A DNA stretch of 64,000 nucleotides from Acanthacorydalis orientalis (Eukaryota; Arthropoda; Insecta; Megaloptera; Corydalidae). The notes below the pieces were generated by a model. That model saw nothing but the letters and a program-made list of their open reading frames with translations, was not told the DNA's origin and searched no databases. This document shows positions 22,250 through 33,912 of this stretch, in pieces (the first letter of the stretch is position 1; the number at the start of each line of letters is the position of its first letter). The stretch spans positions 11,403,026 through 11,467,025 of the forward strand of contig CM068321.1 in assembly GCA_034766995.1 (NCBI GenBank). The letters are read 5' to 3'. The translations under genes and the position numbers were made by a program.

Positions 22250-22276
22250 AAATGTAAGAATTAAATTCTTACATTT
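22250..22276. repeat. Perfect 27-bp palindrome
   Basis: AAATGTAAGAATT, one A, then AATTCTTACATTT. Confidence 0.85.
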
Positions 22277-22799
22277 TTTTAAAATAATTTGAATTTGACA
22301 AAGAATAATTATGTTACTAATAAATAATTAGTTAATAAATATAAAAATATAATTTTATATGTATATTCCATATTATGAACTGTGAATCGATTTCTCACCT
22401 TTTGACGCAGAGAAAAGATTTCTTATGTTTGTACATCGTTTAGTGTTTACATTGTGTAGGTAGATTTGAGATTCGAAGCAAGAAACTGTATATCTAACAT
22501 GAATATTTACGATGTAACAAACAAATACAATCTCAATATATTTATATTTAAACAAAGATATATCTTCCAACAGGAATAGATTTTTTTGTTAAAAACGTGG
22601 TTTTCTAATTAATATTCAATTAAACTTATTAAATTATTAATACTTTCAAATATATTCTTATAAATTAGTCTGGATATTTTCTATTTCCATTTACATTAGT
22701 GTCGAAAAATGTACGAAACATAAATTTCCCTAAATAAAAAAAGCAATACATTATACTTTCTTTATTGAAAATAAAGAAAGACGGCTAAAACAAAATCTG

Positions 22800-23075
22800 T
22801 GTGTATATGTTTCTTTTTTTTTGTTGTTATTGATAAACGAACAAATAACGGATGTACGTGTTGTATGTTCTTTGTTGGACGAATCTCGAGATATATACAC
22901 TTCGAAGAGCTGCTGCCATTGCTAAAGATCACGAAAAGATCGCGCTGGATAAAGTATATATTGTGCTACTTGTTTCTCGTGCTATGTATTATTTTTGGCA
23001 CCGGTTCAATATTGAGTCCGCTACGTATTTATATCTACAAATATTGTACTCGATGGTAATTTATTGTGCATAGTC
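22800..23075 (+). other. Modest CpG-richer island
   Basis: Two overlapping + frames (22799-23059 and 22852-23073) are open. One reads RRAAAIAKDHEKIALDKVY, which has a more protein-like composition than its surroundings but matches no family known to me. Regulatory DNA or a lost gene fragment are both possible. Confidence 0.25.
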
Positions 23076-23201
23076 TAGTGTGAGGAGATATTGAATAAGG
23101 TTCATGATGAATACAATGGCTGGTGTATTTATTCAATCTGTTTTTATTGTTTTTATATCAAAATATTTGGTTTACAATATACATATAAACGTATACACAT
23201 A

Positions 23202-23227
23202 AATATATATATATATATATATATATT
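23202..23227. repeat. (AT)n microsatellite
   Basis: Short 26-bp array. Confidence 0.93.
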
Positions 23228-23598
23228 TATTCACTTTCTGGTAAATTAATTATGATATTTGTTTGTTTTCGTTTCATTTTTGCAAATCCAGTATGTCGAT
23301 GATTTATCTGAGTTGAGCACTTTTTATAAATTGTTATTCACTTTCTGCTATAAATGTTTGTGATTTGTATTTTCAATTAAAAAAATGTTTATCCAAAAAG
23401 ATAAATAACATCTTTTATCGTTAGTCTTTTTAATTTAAATTTTAATTTTCTTTTCTTTGACTATTTTAAGAATGAGCTGCTAATTTCTTCACTAAAAGTA
23501 AGTTCTTATGTACAGTGAAATAAAATAGAATTATGTAAAAATTTAGATTCAAGAAATATATGAAATTATGAATATTTAACTTACTATGTATTCCTCGA

Positions 23599-23601
<3 letters not shown>

Positions 23602-23647
<46 letters not shown>

Positions 23648-23659
23648 GTGTGTGTGTGT
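23602..23659. repeat. (TA)n followed by (TG)n microsatellite
   Basis: TA units to 23643, then a short TG run. Confidence 0.95.
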
Positions 23660-23747
23660 GAATTTGTTTCTTTCAACATTAATATTTTTTAATTTTAAAG
23701 AACATAATGTTCATACTTTTCAACAAACACAAATATTCATTTGTTTG

Positions 23748-23769
23748 TATATATATATATATATACTTG

Positions 23770-23807
<38 letters not shown>
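23748..23807. repeat. (AT)n microsatellite with ACTTGTATATGT break
   Basis: Two AT arrays split near 23765. Confidence 0.95.
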
Positions 23808-23810
<3 letters not shown>

Positions 23811-24106
23811 TTACATTTATGTGTTTATAAATATTTATATTGAGTGAAATGTAACAACGTGGTTTATAGAAATACATTCTTGAAATGTTATACTGAAATA
23901 TTTCTGTAAGATCGTATCTGAAACGATATTTTACATTCGAATAACTTTGAAAATTAATTAAATTCGTAACTAAATTTCATGTATTTTTTCTCTTGTTTGA
24001 AATATGACTAAAATGTTTTCATTTTATTGATTGAATATTTGATATTTCATTTACACTTTTACGGTACATAATTTTGTTTTATTTTATATATACATTTCTG
24101 TAACCG

Positions 24107-24133
24107 TATATATATATATATATATATATATAT
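24107..24133. repeat. (TA)n microsatellite
   Basis: Array of 27 bp. Confidence 0.93.
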
Positions 24134-24253
24134 TCATAATAAACTTCCTGAAAGTGCTGCCATATTGTGTTTGTAAAATAAGTGAGTTGATTTGTTTTGT
24201 ATACATTTCCTCTACTAGGAAGTAATCTATATTTTTTGAATTTGAAATGAATA

Positions 24254-24254
<1 letters not shown>

Positions 24255-24324
<70 letters not shown>

Positions 24325-24328
24325 CATA

Positions 24329-24395
<67 letters not shown>
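24255..24395. repeat. Longest TA microsatellite cluster in this part (about 140 bp)
   Basis: TA array broken only by ATGTAT, TACATA and ATGTAT around 24308-24336. A likely site of slippage, cruciform extrusion and assembly uncertainty. Confidence 0.97.
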
Positions 24396-24397
<2 letters not shown>

Positions 24398-26087
24398 AAT
24401 AAATGTAAATGAATATTTGTTAAAATATGTTTAAAATTACATATTTTATATTTATGAAAAGATTTATGTTTGAAATATTTAAATAGCAGCTCATGAAATG
24501 TAAAATAAATTGTTTTATTTCAGTAACAGTTGAAGTTTTCATTTTTGACTCAGTAACTGAAATTTTATTCTTAATAAATATCTAATCCTATATACAACAA
24601 ATTCATACCATGGTGTTCTGTAACTGATTAACCCTTAGTCCATCCCATATTCTTTGTGCAAGCATTGAGGTTTATGATTCGTGCTACTGAAATTACCTAT
24701 ACGTATGACAATTTTCGTCTCAAAACAATTGTTCGTGCGACCCTCTACTGTTCAGGTCACTTCTTATAGTTCAACTAAAGGAGTTTCAGTGTTCTCACAA
24801 TAGAATCCTCTTACTGGTTTATATGTAAAGAACATAAATCCGACTTGGTTAGTAAAATAATTATAAATAACTTATTTTTAAAAAGATTTTTATGACAAGA
24901 AACCTTCTAAATTGTGATTGTTCTTTTCAAGATATATATTTTTTTATTTCTTTCAGCAATTATTGAATATTATTTAAAAAATTCCAACCATCTATTGGTT
25001 ATTGTAATTTTTTTGCCTTACCTTCTTAAAGAAGATATAACATAATTAAAACTTTAATTAAATGTTTCTTAGAATAGTAAAATTTCAAGATATATGTATG
25101 TATTAGTTTAAAAAACTAATATCTTTGTTATAAAACTAGATAGCTTGAAGATCACTAAAAGTGACGTTTCTTTAAAAAAAAATTTCAGAACAACAAACAT
25201 TTTTAATTGTAAATAAGATTTTCTCATAAGCATCATCCCTCAAATGCTTGTTATAATATATTTATTCTTCACATTTCAAAATTAGTAATCTTTAAAACTT
25301 TCAGTAAACTCTTCCACAAACTAAATAGATTCTTTTCTATCTATAGATTTGGTTAAGTCCAAGTTTGATTTGTGGATTTTTATACGGTTAAGCAGTTGAT
25401 GAGTTGCTTATAAAAACTATGTTTTTTGATTGACTGACACATGAATAGGGCACAGTTATTATCCAAAATTCAAAATATACATAATCAAATAAAGAGAATA
25501 TTTTTAAAATAAGAATTTTATTATCAATTTATCAGAATTATATCTATCAAAAAACAAATAATATAGTAATATGACTGATTTCAATAGAAAATCATGGTTA
25601 TATGTTGTAATTAATTTACCTTATCATCTATTGTAATTTAATAACAGATTTATAGGTTTTACAATTATCATATATACCAACAGATTCACAGATCTACAAT
25701 TTTTATTATTTATTTAACAACCTAACTAGACAAATATTTATATTAATACAAAATAAGTAAAATTTCAATAGAAGAACCAAATTAAACAAAAATATGGTTA
25801 ATTAAATGTTACAATCCTCCATACTATAGTAGCAGTAAATAAGACCATTAATAAAAAAAAATACATTAAAAAGAAATATCAACAACTGAATACTCGTACG
25901 TTATTTTAGATTTTTCTTGGATTTACCATTTTTTTATTGAATTAAAATTTATTTACTTGAAAAGATTATCTACTGTAGACTGATTACATTCTTTCATCAA
26001 AAAATATCTAAATAATTATCCTTCTCTTAATGATGTTTCATGAAATTGTATTTTCTAACTAATTCTTTTTAACTATGGTCTGTTTTA

Positions 26088-26091
<4 letters not shown>
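24396..26091. other. AT-rich non-coding stretch
   Basis: No gene recognised. 24600-24800 is less AT-rich and contains TTAACCCTTAGTCC at 24628, which looks like a piggyBac-type end but lacks a partner. Confidence 0.5.
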
Positions 26092-26136
<45 letters not shown>

Positions 26137-26190
26137 TTAATATATATATAATACATATATGTATATATACATATGTATATACATGTATAT
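26092..26190. repeat. Compound TA microsatellite
   Basis: AT array (26092-26132), an ATTTTAA break, then TA/ATAC/ATGT units. Confidence 0.95.
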
Positions 26191-26284
26191 TTTTGTATAT
26201 CAAATATAATGAGAAGAATATTAAACGTTTCATTACTTTGTGACATATTTTATTTCGGAAAGACAACAAACTCTAAACTGCTAT

Positions 26285-26880
26285 AATCATCTGTGACTTG
26301 ATTTATGTCATACGAAGGATACGAGTGTATAGGGGTATGCATTGGAAAGTGTTTTTTTCCACGAATCACAAACATATTGTAGATATGATTCTTGTAATAA
26401 CCAAAAGCACGCATATGTGGAACGTACTCGTATACGTGAAACATCGTACACCGACAACATATAGAGAGGCAATTCGTATAAGCCATAGTGCACTTTATCA
26501 CTGGCCATTAGTTAAACAAAGCCCTCCGGCGACCACTAGCGTCGGTCTCAATCACGCACGCGGACCAGATGTTACACGAATCGGGACCACGTCACGCCCT
26601 AATGTGATGCGCGCCACCGACCGCCGCTTTCGGATACGAACCCCATCCATTCATGTAGTGTACGTATCAGAACCCTCATACCATATAAAGTTTGAGCCAC
26701 CTACTCTTTATGTCCGCCCACCGATCGCCAAACAATGTGCGGTCTATCTACACGCATGGCAACATCTTTTACAAGATTAACTGGAAGATGTTAGATCTTA
26801 GTACAGAGTTGGTCGGAGTTGTACGATACTGCTTTTACATGCTAAGAAAGGTGAGTTATTATAAGACGATGTTATGACCT
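26285..26880 (+). other. CpG-richer island with a 160-codon open frame and splice donor
   Basis: The island contains the longest open frame of the window (26298-26780, +). The translation has no domain motif, signal peptide or membrane segment that I recognise. Overlapping open frames exist on the minus strand (26250-26501, 26308-26508), as expected from lower AT content. A strong 5' splice site, AAAG|GTGAGTTA, lies at 26850-26851. The block could be a noncoding or alternative first exon of a + strand gene, or conserved regulatory DNA. No TATA or initiator was identified. Confidence 0.3.
26847..26857 (+). other. Candidate 5' splice site
   Basis: AAAGGTGAGTTA matches the insect donor consensus (AG|GTRAGT) and lies at the 3' edge of the CpG-richer island. 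Confidence 0.4.
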
Positions 26881-27208
26881 TAATTTTTTCCATCCTGCAG
26901 AGCGTAAGGACTTACTGTGTAGCTTTGAACGTATGTTGCTGTTTTTATTTTTATCAGAAGAAAAGTTTTTGCGATGAACAGTTTTGTAACGACACAAGCT
27001 TTTTTCGTTCTTTTTCATATATTAGAAAACATTGACATTTTGCGCGTGTAAATAGGTAACTGAAATTCAAGATAATGGTTTAAAAATTATATATATATAT
27101 ATAATTTTATTTAGAAGATTTTACTCTCTATACTAGCTTCTTACATTTTTATATTAAATAATAAAAACTATATTTTTAAAAAAGAAAATCACAAAATAAT
27201 AAGTTCAT

Positions 27209-27767
27209 TAGGTTGTTAGAAAAATAATTGCGGTTTATTCATTCATTTCTCAAGATTTTTTAATTTTACTAGATATATTAAGTGACCCATAATTGTTGGA
27301 TGACTAACGCCTAACTTTTGTACAAGCTCTCGAATTGTTATACATGATTTTAATTCAACTAAGACCTTAAGTTAGTCGTTATGGTCTGAAGAAGGATGCC
27401 CAAGACCTTCTTCATCTTCAAAGCTCTTATCTCCAGCACAAAACTTTTGGAATCACCATTCTGCATTACGTTCCTTAACAGTTGCCACACCAAAAGTATC
27501 ATTTAATTTACGAGCAGTTTCTCCTGCTTTACCATCCGTTTTGAACTCTTACAAAAACTTGCACTTATTTGCTTGTTTTCCATCTTTAATTTAATAGGCC
27601 AGTTTGAAGCAAAATTAATTATAAAACTAAAATCGATGTTACCAAAATACAGACTGAAAATGCACTTTAAAATGATATTAACATGAACATGAAATGACAC
27701 TTTCATTGAAAAAAATTAAAGTTAGAATACAGAAAACAAAAACTGCAATTATTTTACTACCAACCTA
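27209..27767 (-). mobile_element. Internally deleted mariner (555 bp) with TA duplication
   Basis: Terminal repeats GGTTGTTAGAAAAATAATTG (from 27211) and, read from the other end at 27765, GGTTGGTAGTAAAATAATTG are flanked by TA (27209-27210 and 27766-27767). A full mariner is about 1.3 kb. Here only the N-terminal third of transposase remains, followed within about 40 bp by the 3' terminal repeat. The element matches the copy at 44179-44711 in layout and probably in deletion point. Confidence 0.9.
27290..27625 (-). pseudogene. Mariner transposase DNA-binding domain remnant
   Basis: Minus-strand reading starts MENKQISASFCK (near 27583). After a frameshift it continues with ETARKLNDTFGVATVKE, WWFQKFCAGDKSFEDEEG, and a second helix-turn-helix, IRELVQKLGVSHPTIMGHL. 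These are the two helix-turn-helix motifs that bind the terminal repeats in mariners. The DD34D catalytic domain is absent. Stops and a frameshift prevent translation. Confidence 0.8.
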
Positions 27768-28592
27768 TTATTTAACAAATTTTCATGCAGATTATTCTCA
27801 ATGTTTTTTGTATAATACCAGTCATGAATAACGCATGAGAAACTTATTTTATGTAACATTAATCGCCTATTACAGAACAAATTATTTGTAATAATGAAAA
27901 TTATTCTGGTTTATTTGTGACACTAAAATTAATCAACTTACTAATAAAAATAAATATTATTATATCATAGTTTAGTACAATGTTTAGACGTAAAACAGCT
28001 CAAAACTAGTTTTAAAATATTATTGATATTGAAACAAGCTTTATATATTAAATAAATAATTTCAATTGAAGATTTATCAATTATGAAACTCGTTGAAATC
28101 AGATGAAGACAGTAGGCAACCAACATTATATGCAGTATAATTAAAGGACAGTCAAGTTACTTGTCATGAAATTAGAAAATATTTTTATATAAATGAAAAT
28201 GATATATTAATAATAAGAATGTAATTATCATTTGGATGATAACATGATCATTATTTGTGAGCAAAAAATGGATTAATAACGGTTTCTCATAATTTGTCAA
28301 CAATTTAATAAGGAACTCGTGAAGATTGGAGAGAATTAACTATTGGAAAATTATATGAAGATAAAATTATGACGAATCATATATTTAAAGTTATAAATTC
28401 AATAATAAACGAAATTATTTACAGCTAGTTTTGTAAATTAAGGTAAATTCATCAAGTTGAAGCAAGCTAAGAATGTTAGTGTACCTCTTGGTTGATTTGA
28501 TTATACTATTATTATTCATATAAAAATTATCAGCTGAAATTTTGAATATTTTTAGTTTTGTTTAATTTTATATTACAATTGAATGAAAAACT

Positions 28593-28595
<3 letters not shown>
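27768..28595. other. AT-rich non-coding stretch
   Basis: Nothing recognised. Confidence 0.6.

Positions 28596-28640
<45 letters not shown>
28596..28640. repeat. (AT)n microsatellite
   Basis: Pure array of about 45 bp. Confidence 0.97.
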
Positions 28641-28643
<3 letters not shown>

Positions 28644-28865
28644 AGTGTACAACGAAAGAGGGCATACGATTTCAGTGTAAAACTGATAGAAAATGTATTC
28701 AAAATATTGTTTTCATTGAAGCTTTAGAGTTCAAAAATTGTTACACATTTTAAAATTGTATTGTGTTGTTAATTTTTATAACCTTTTCCAAAATATATTT
28801 TACGACTTACACTGCACATAGATTATTTGTGTGTATACTTTGTTAATTTCTTTATTTATTAAGTG

Positions 28866-28962
28866 AGAGCGACTGACAGCGAGTGGAGAGCTAACCCCTC
28901 CTCTCTCAAGGGCCGACGACCGTAGTAAGCAGGGAGATAAGTCTCCTAGTAATCAAAATTAA
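28866..28962 (+). mobile_element. GC-rich repeat copy 2, ending AGTCTCCTAGTAAT
   Basis: Second copy of the block at 6118-6190. It starts AGTGAGAGCGAC, has a GAGAG...CTCTC inverted pair inside, then CCGACGACCGTAGTAAGC and a GGAGA-TAAG-TCTCC hairpin directly before TAGTAAT. The GC content contrasts sharply with both flanks. Helitron-like 3' end is one reading; a short MITE or SINE family is another. Confidence 0.45.
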
Positions 28963-29159
28963 ATAAATATTGATAGTTTTTTTTTCCAATTTTATACAAA
29001 AATTAAATTACATAAGAGCACAAACACGAATAAAATAATTTATATATGTAAAAACATTAAAGTCGATTAATAACGACTTATTTATTTAATCTATTCGAAC
29101 GAAAACTCTCAGATACGTTCATATTTCAATAATTATTACTGAAACTTTTCCATTCGTTT

Positions 29160-29701
29160 GATTTTTTTATTATTTTCGTTTCTTGAAAGAAATAAGAAAT
29201 CTATATTAAAACTCGATCTAGAACAAAGTTATTTTCACGAACGTGAAAAGTGGCATAGAGAAGTTGAAAAAAAAATATGTAGAACGTACAGATATTCGAG
29301 CTTGGTTGTAAATTGTGCCGTACGTATGTTCGTATGTGTTTGTGCACCAAGTTCCAATTTTCGTGTAGTTCGACCGTTGAATTGAAACGTCGATGCAGCA
29401 TCGAAATCGATGACAGAAATAAGTCCCGAGTTCTTTACATTTCAATAGAGCCCCATAAGGAATGTATATTGGTCGAATGTGTAACGGCGTTATTGTAAGA
29501 AGATTTATTTAAATGGAAAGTGTTCGAAACCTTTGCATAGTACTGACATCTTTCGCGCGCCTCGCGTGTGACTATGAATGGTGGAAATCACGTGAGATAT
29601 ATTATTTGCAATAGTATAACACATATGAATATATATGCAAAGATGAGCGTGTATGTATGTAAAGGAAAGAACGAAGAAAGAATACATAACCATATACATA
29701 C

Positions 29702-29750
<49 letters not shown>

Positions 29751-29960
29751 GAAAACATATATTCGGAAGAACAGAGAGAAGTATGCATATACAAGGATTC
29801 TTTTCTGTCTTCATGTGGTGTGTGTGATACATTTAGAAGCCAACTGGGGACCGAATATTCGCCACTCTATTGTTCACTGATACCAATATCAGGGAACGCG
29901 GTTGTCGTTACCGATTGAAATGTTATTTTGTTGGTAGCATCAGGCACTCTCTTTCGAAAA
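29160..29960. other. CpG-richer island split by a TA array
   Basis: Open frames overlap on both strands at 29158-29498 and 29505-29918, the latter crossing the TA array. None shows a recognisable domain. CATCGATGCAGCATCGAAATCGATG-type motifs (29389-29413) repeat an ATCGA core. Candidate regulatory block. Confidence 0.3.
29705..29748. repeat. (TA)n microsatellite
   Basis: Array of 44 bp inside the island. Confidence 0.97.
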
Positions 29961-30443
29961 CTACGGAATGTTCTAGTGAGTGCTCGTTTTTCATCGATAG
30001 TTTTCAAACATAAAACAATGAGTGAATGCGTTAAATCAGTAGTTGATATTCTGATATTTTTATAATATAAAATTGAACAATTTTCAGTAAACCAATACTA
30101 TTTTCTTGAATTATTATAATAAAATAAAACGTTGTTAATTTTGAAGTTTAGTAATAATACTGAAGTATATGTTATTATATGTTATGAATATGTACTCGTG
30201 AACAATATTTTCTATTAGTGAAAAAATTATTTTGAGGTAATAATAACACATATTATAAAAAATTTAAATAAAATTTATCGTAGTAAAAGTAATATGAAAT
30301 ATTAAAAAAAATAAAATTTAATATATTGATGATTTAATTAGATAAAAAATTAACGGTTATAATTGTTATAAACGTAAAATAAAAACAAAAAATTATAAAA
30401 AATGTACTACTTTCCTGTTTTGTAATGGTAGTGTGAATCATAA
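29961..30443. other. AT-rich non-coding stretch
   Basis: Nothing recognised. Confidence 0.6.
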
Positions 30444-30834
30444 TTAACACGTTGAATTCGTGGGGGTCACAGGTGACCGGTACTCAAATTGTTTGTAGGG
30501 CCATGGCGATCATCGGTGACCGGCGATAAGATTACTAAAAATACATAATTGAAGTAAATGGCAACATTTCTACTATTTTCAATATTATTATCGTTATTAC
30601 AATAATGTAAAGAAAACTAATGCACCATAAAACAGCGAAGCGTCATCGAAAAAACGCATTCCAGTGTTAGGGGTGTCATCAATGAACCCCACTAAGATAA
30701 ATACATAAAAAATGATAATACAGTTCAACTTAACTGTTCATTATATTTTAGCATAATATGTATAGTACAACAAAAAGTTCGTTACAGCACCTTGAGCAAG
30801 CCATATAAAATTGGTCCGGTATTCAACATGTTAA
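30444..30834. mobile_element. piggyBac-type MITE (383 bp) with TTAA duplication
   Basis: The element 30448-30830 is flanked by TTAA on both sides (30444-30447, 30831-30834), the piggyBac signature. The ends are inverted: CACGTTGAAT on the left and, read inward from the right, CATGTTGAAT. It has no coding capacity. The inside holds repeated GGTGACCGG (30472-30481 and 30509-30518) and a related palindrome GGTCACAGGTGACC. It must have been moved by a transposase encoded elsewhere. Its ends differ from those of the piggyBac relic at 52651, so it belongs to another family. Confidence 0.85.
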
Positions 30835-31521
30835 AATTCACCTACTCTGTAATCATTCTTCTTCTATACCAACGTTTTACAAAAAAATAAGTGATGATTC
30901 TCGTTACATGTCTAGTCGTTGATAAATAATCGACCAGTACCGTACTGACAATTTTCTTATTCATTCTCACATTTCCTCTTGTTTCTGATCATCAGTTTGA
31001 TATATGTTTCAATATTTTTTATTAAAAATAATGTCTACGAAAATATATAAAAATGTTTGACTGTCATTCTTATGGTTTAAAGAAGACGAATAATTTTAGT
31101 GAGGGAAATGATTCTCAGAAAATAATGGATACATAAAAATTTATTGAAAAATAAAAAGGAAGGAAAATTTTGGACATTATATAGAAAATTGTTTTCATTC
31201 AAACAGTTTTGCTTCTCTTCTCCATTCATTATATTAAGTGTTATTGTTGTCACGGATAATATATGTTAGTTTTATTTACAAACTGATCTTTTATAGTGAA
31301 TTGATTGATCCTTAACAGGAGAATTGCTTGTAATACTATTTTTTTAGTATTATTTCTAAATAAAATTTTGTTAAATACAAAAAAATGAAAATATGTTTCA
31401 ATTTTGTTCTTATTTTCAATACTAATCTAATAAGATCTTTTAATATTTCAATTAATTTGATATTTTTATAATAAAATCATTAATTTTGTACATACATCCA
31501 TACAAACACAATAATTGAGAA

Positions 31522-31550
31522 ATATACATATATATATATATATATATATA
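31522..31550. repeat. (AT)n microsatellite
   Basis: Array of 29 bp. Confidence 0.93.
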
Positions 31551-31582
31551 ATACGTATTTATATATTATTATAATCATGTTG

Positions 31583-31631
31583 AGAACGCTAAGGTACAGA
31601 AAAATGAAATTTTTGTGAATCTTAGCGTTCT
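31583..31631. repeat. Imperfect hairpin, 23-bp arms
   Basis: Arms AGAACGCTAAGGTACAGAAA- and, from the other side, AGAACGCTAAGATTCACAAA- pair at about 19 of 23 positions around a GAA loop. The loop is too small for a standard microRNA precursor. Confidence 0.7.
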
Positions 31632-31879
31632 AAGAGATATTGTTTCGATATCAAAAAATGATTAATAAATAATAAATTTGTATTTTTTATCAACTTTTCT
31701 TGCAGTTTGAGTGATCATTAAAAAAAGAATTTATGGAAATGAGATTTAATAATTAAGAAACAAATATCGTTAAAAAATGATGAATTTTCTTCGACATAAC
31801 AATATGTATGTGGATAATATTATATTTTCAGTAGCATTTTTCTGAAAAAACCGTATTATTTTATGTCACCAATCCATGT

Positions 31880-32300
31880 TTAACACAACTATCACAGAAT
31901 GTCAACAGCAGTGATATTTCATGTCGGTTTAGGTAATCATGAAGTGATGTCATAAACAGTCACGATGCAAGTTAATGCAGCGATACACTAAAGTGCAGCA
32001 ACGCGTTATTGTACATACAATAGAACTGACAATTCGCACGTCACAATATGTGCATCCTTATAATACATGTGCGTTTATTGCGATGTCCCACATGCTTTGT
32101 CGAACGGAAAATGACATATACACATACTAAATACACAGATAGGTACCGACCTCATACACATTTTTATTGTTCGAACGATGAAATCGTACGAAAAATCGTC
32201 ACGGACATATTCCGATGATGTGAGGAACGAACGTTTTACATTAATTTGAAATATGAACGATAATGTTACCCGCAGCCATTCGTTTCGTTTATTGTGTTTT
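31880..32300. other. CpG-richer island
   Basis: No open frame of note. Contains CATGATGTGAGG-like and CGAACG motifs and several CACAT/ATGTG pairs. Candidate regulatory DNA. Confidence 0.3.
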
Positions 32301-33130
32301 TTAATTAATTAATTATAGATTTGATGAAACACGTTTGTAATGTATAAACGCTTTGATTACAGTACACATGTTGTATTGTTTATGTTTATGCACATATAAA
32401 CATGTTTTTTTTATTTGAAAGCTGTATTCATATTTTTGTATAAATATATTGTCAATTATTTTTATTCTATATTTACCTATGCGATTTTATTTACAATTAA
32501 TATTCATTAAGTGTTGGAAACTACAAAAGCTTTTGCAAAATAACAAACTATTTTAATTGTAGGCATTTTTGTATAATTTATCATGATCTATTTTAAACTC
32601 CTTATCAATACGGAAGTAGAGTTGATTAATTTAAACATTTATTTAAGAAATAATATCGAATTAATTTCTATCCATTTAGTTCAGAATGAATCCATAAAAC
32701 AAAAAGAGATTTGTACAATAATAAAAAATAGTAGTCATTTTATTTATTCTTTTTAAAGAAGTAAATTGTATATAATTTTATTTCACTTGTTATTTTTCTA
32801 CATATGAATATACTTAATTCTTCTTGACTATTACTATAATATTTTAAAACAAAATCTTGTTATTATCTTTTTAATATACAAACCGAAATTTATTATTTTT
32901 AATATATATATTTCTCTAAAATTGAAATAATATAATGGTCATTTCTCTATTTGAGATAAATAATTAATTTATTATTACTATTTAACAATTTGAAATATTT
33001 ATACAAATGAATTTTTTACTCACCTCACAAACCACAAATTTATTTCAAGTCACAAATGTTCAATAATTTGTTATTGATCATAGATTCTTTCTTATGTTTG
33101 CTTATGAATATTCAGTTAGCAATATAGCTA
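32301..33130. other. AT-rich non-coding stretch
   Basis: Nothing recognised. Confidence 0.6.
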
Positions 33131-33180
33131 ATCTTAATACTCTGAGGATGATTATATAATCATCCTCAGAGTATTTAGAT
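33131..33180. repeat. 50-bp near-perfect palindrome
   Basis: Centre between 33155 and 33156; 25-bp arms with a single mismatched pair. The core arm is TCTGAGGATGATTAT. Without a loop, it would extrude as a cruciform or fold into a snap-back hairpin. Confidence 0.9.
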
Positions 33181-33872
33181 ATAGGAAATGATTTAAATAC
33201 TTCTCTGCGAAAAAAAATTTAGACACAAAGGCAGAACTGTCTTTTATTTAAAAAATTTTAATTTTTTAAATTATTCCAACACTTTAATTCATTCCTTAAA
33301 ATTTACTTTTTTATTTATGCCATTTTGCATATCAGTTGTATTTATTTTTAATTTTTTAAAGTTAATAGATTTTCAAAAGTATTTTTTGTTTCGATAATTT
33401 AAATTAGTAACAAATAAAGAACTGTTTTTGCTCCGGTGTCTTATGGCATCGTTGCAAATTATTTATATGATTATTTCAGCTTAAGAATTAACACGTTTTC
33501 TCTTATTATTTAATTAAAAATTATAAATATGTTATCATTCTTTTTGATCTATAAAATTATACTTCTCAAAGTATTTACATTTGAGAGACTGACTATTAAA
33601 GAATTATTTATTTAATTTTATATGAAAAAAATAAATATGTTGTTTTCAAGTAAATAATATAACTGATTTAACTTCAGCACTTTTTTAAAAAAAATTAATA
33701 CGTAACTATTATTGGAAATTAGAAAATTAGGTCATACCCAACCATAGATGAATTAAATATAGGCTGATAATACTTAGTATAATTTCATATATTTTTCCAA
33801 ATAGAAGATCGAGCAAAAGAAAAATATACTTTACGGTTTATCCCATTTACAGTGTAAAAGATTGAATACTTG

Positions 33873-33912
<40 letters not shown>

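Larger units (their letters stand above)
21070..22799. other. AT-rich non-coding stretch
   Basis: No gene recognised. Holds a dispersed-repeat fragment (21325-21390) and a palindrome (22250-22276). Confidence 0.55.
30835..31879. other. AT-rich non-coding stretch
   Basis: Contains a TA array (31522-31550) and a hairpin (31583-31631); otherwise nothing recognised. Confidence 0.55.

Noticed and set aside
24600..24800. TTAACCCTTAGTCC, resembling a piggyBac-type end
   Set aside because: No matching inverted end with a second TTAA was found nearby, and no transposase similarity is visible.
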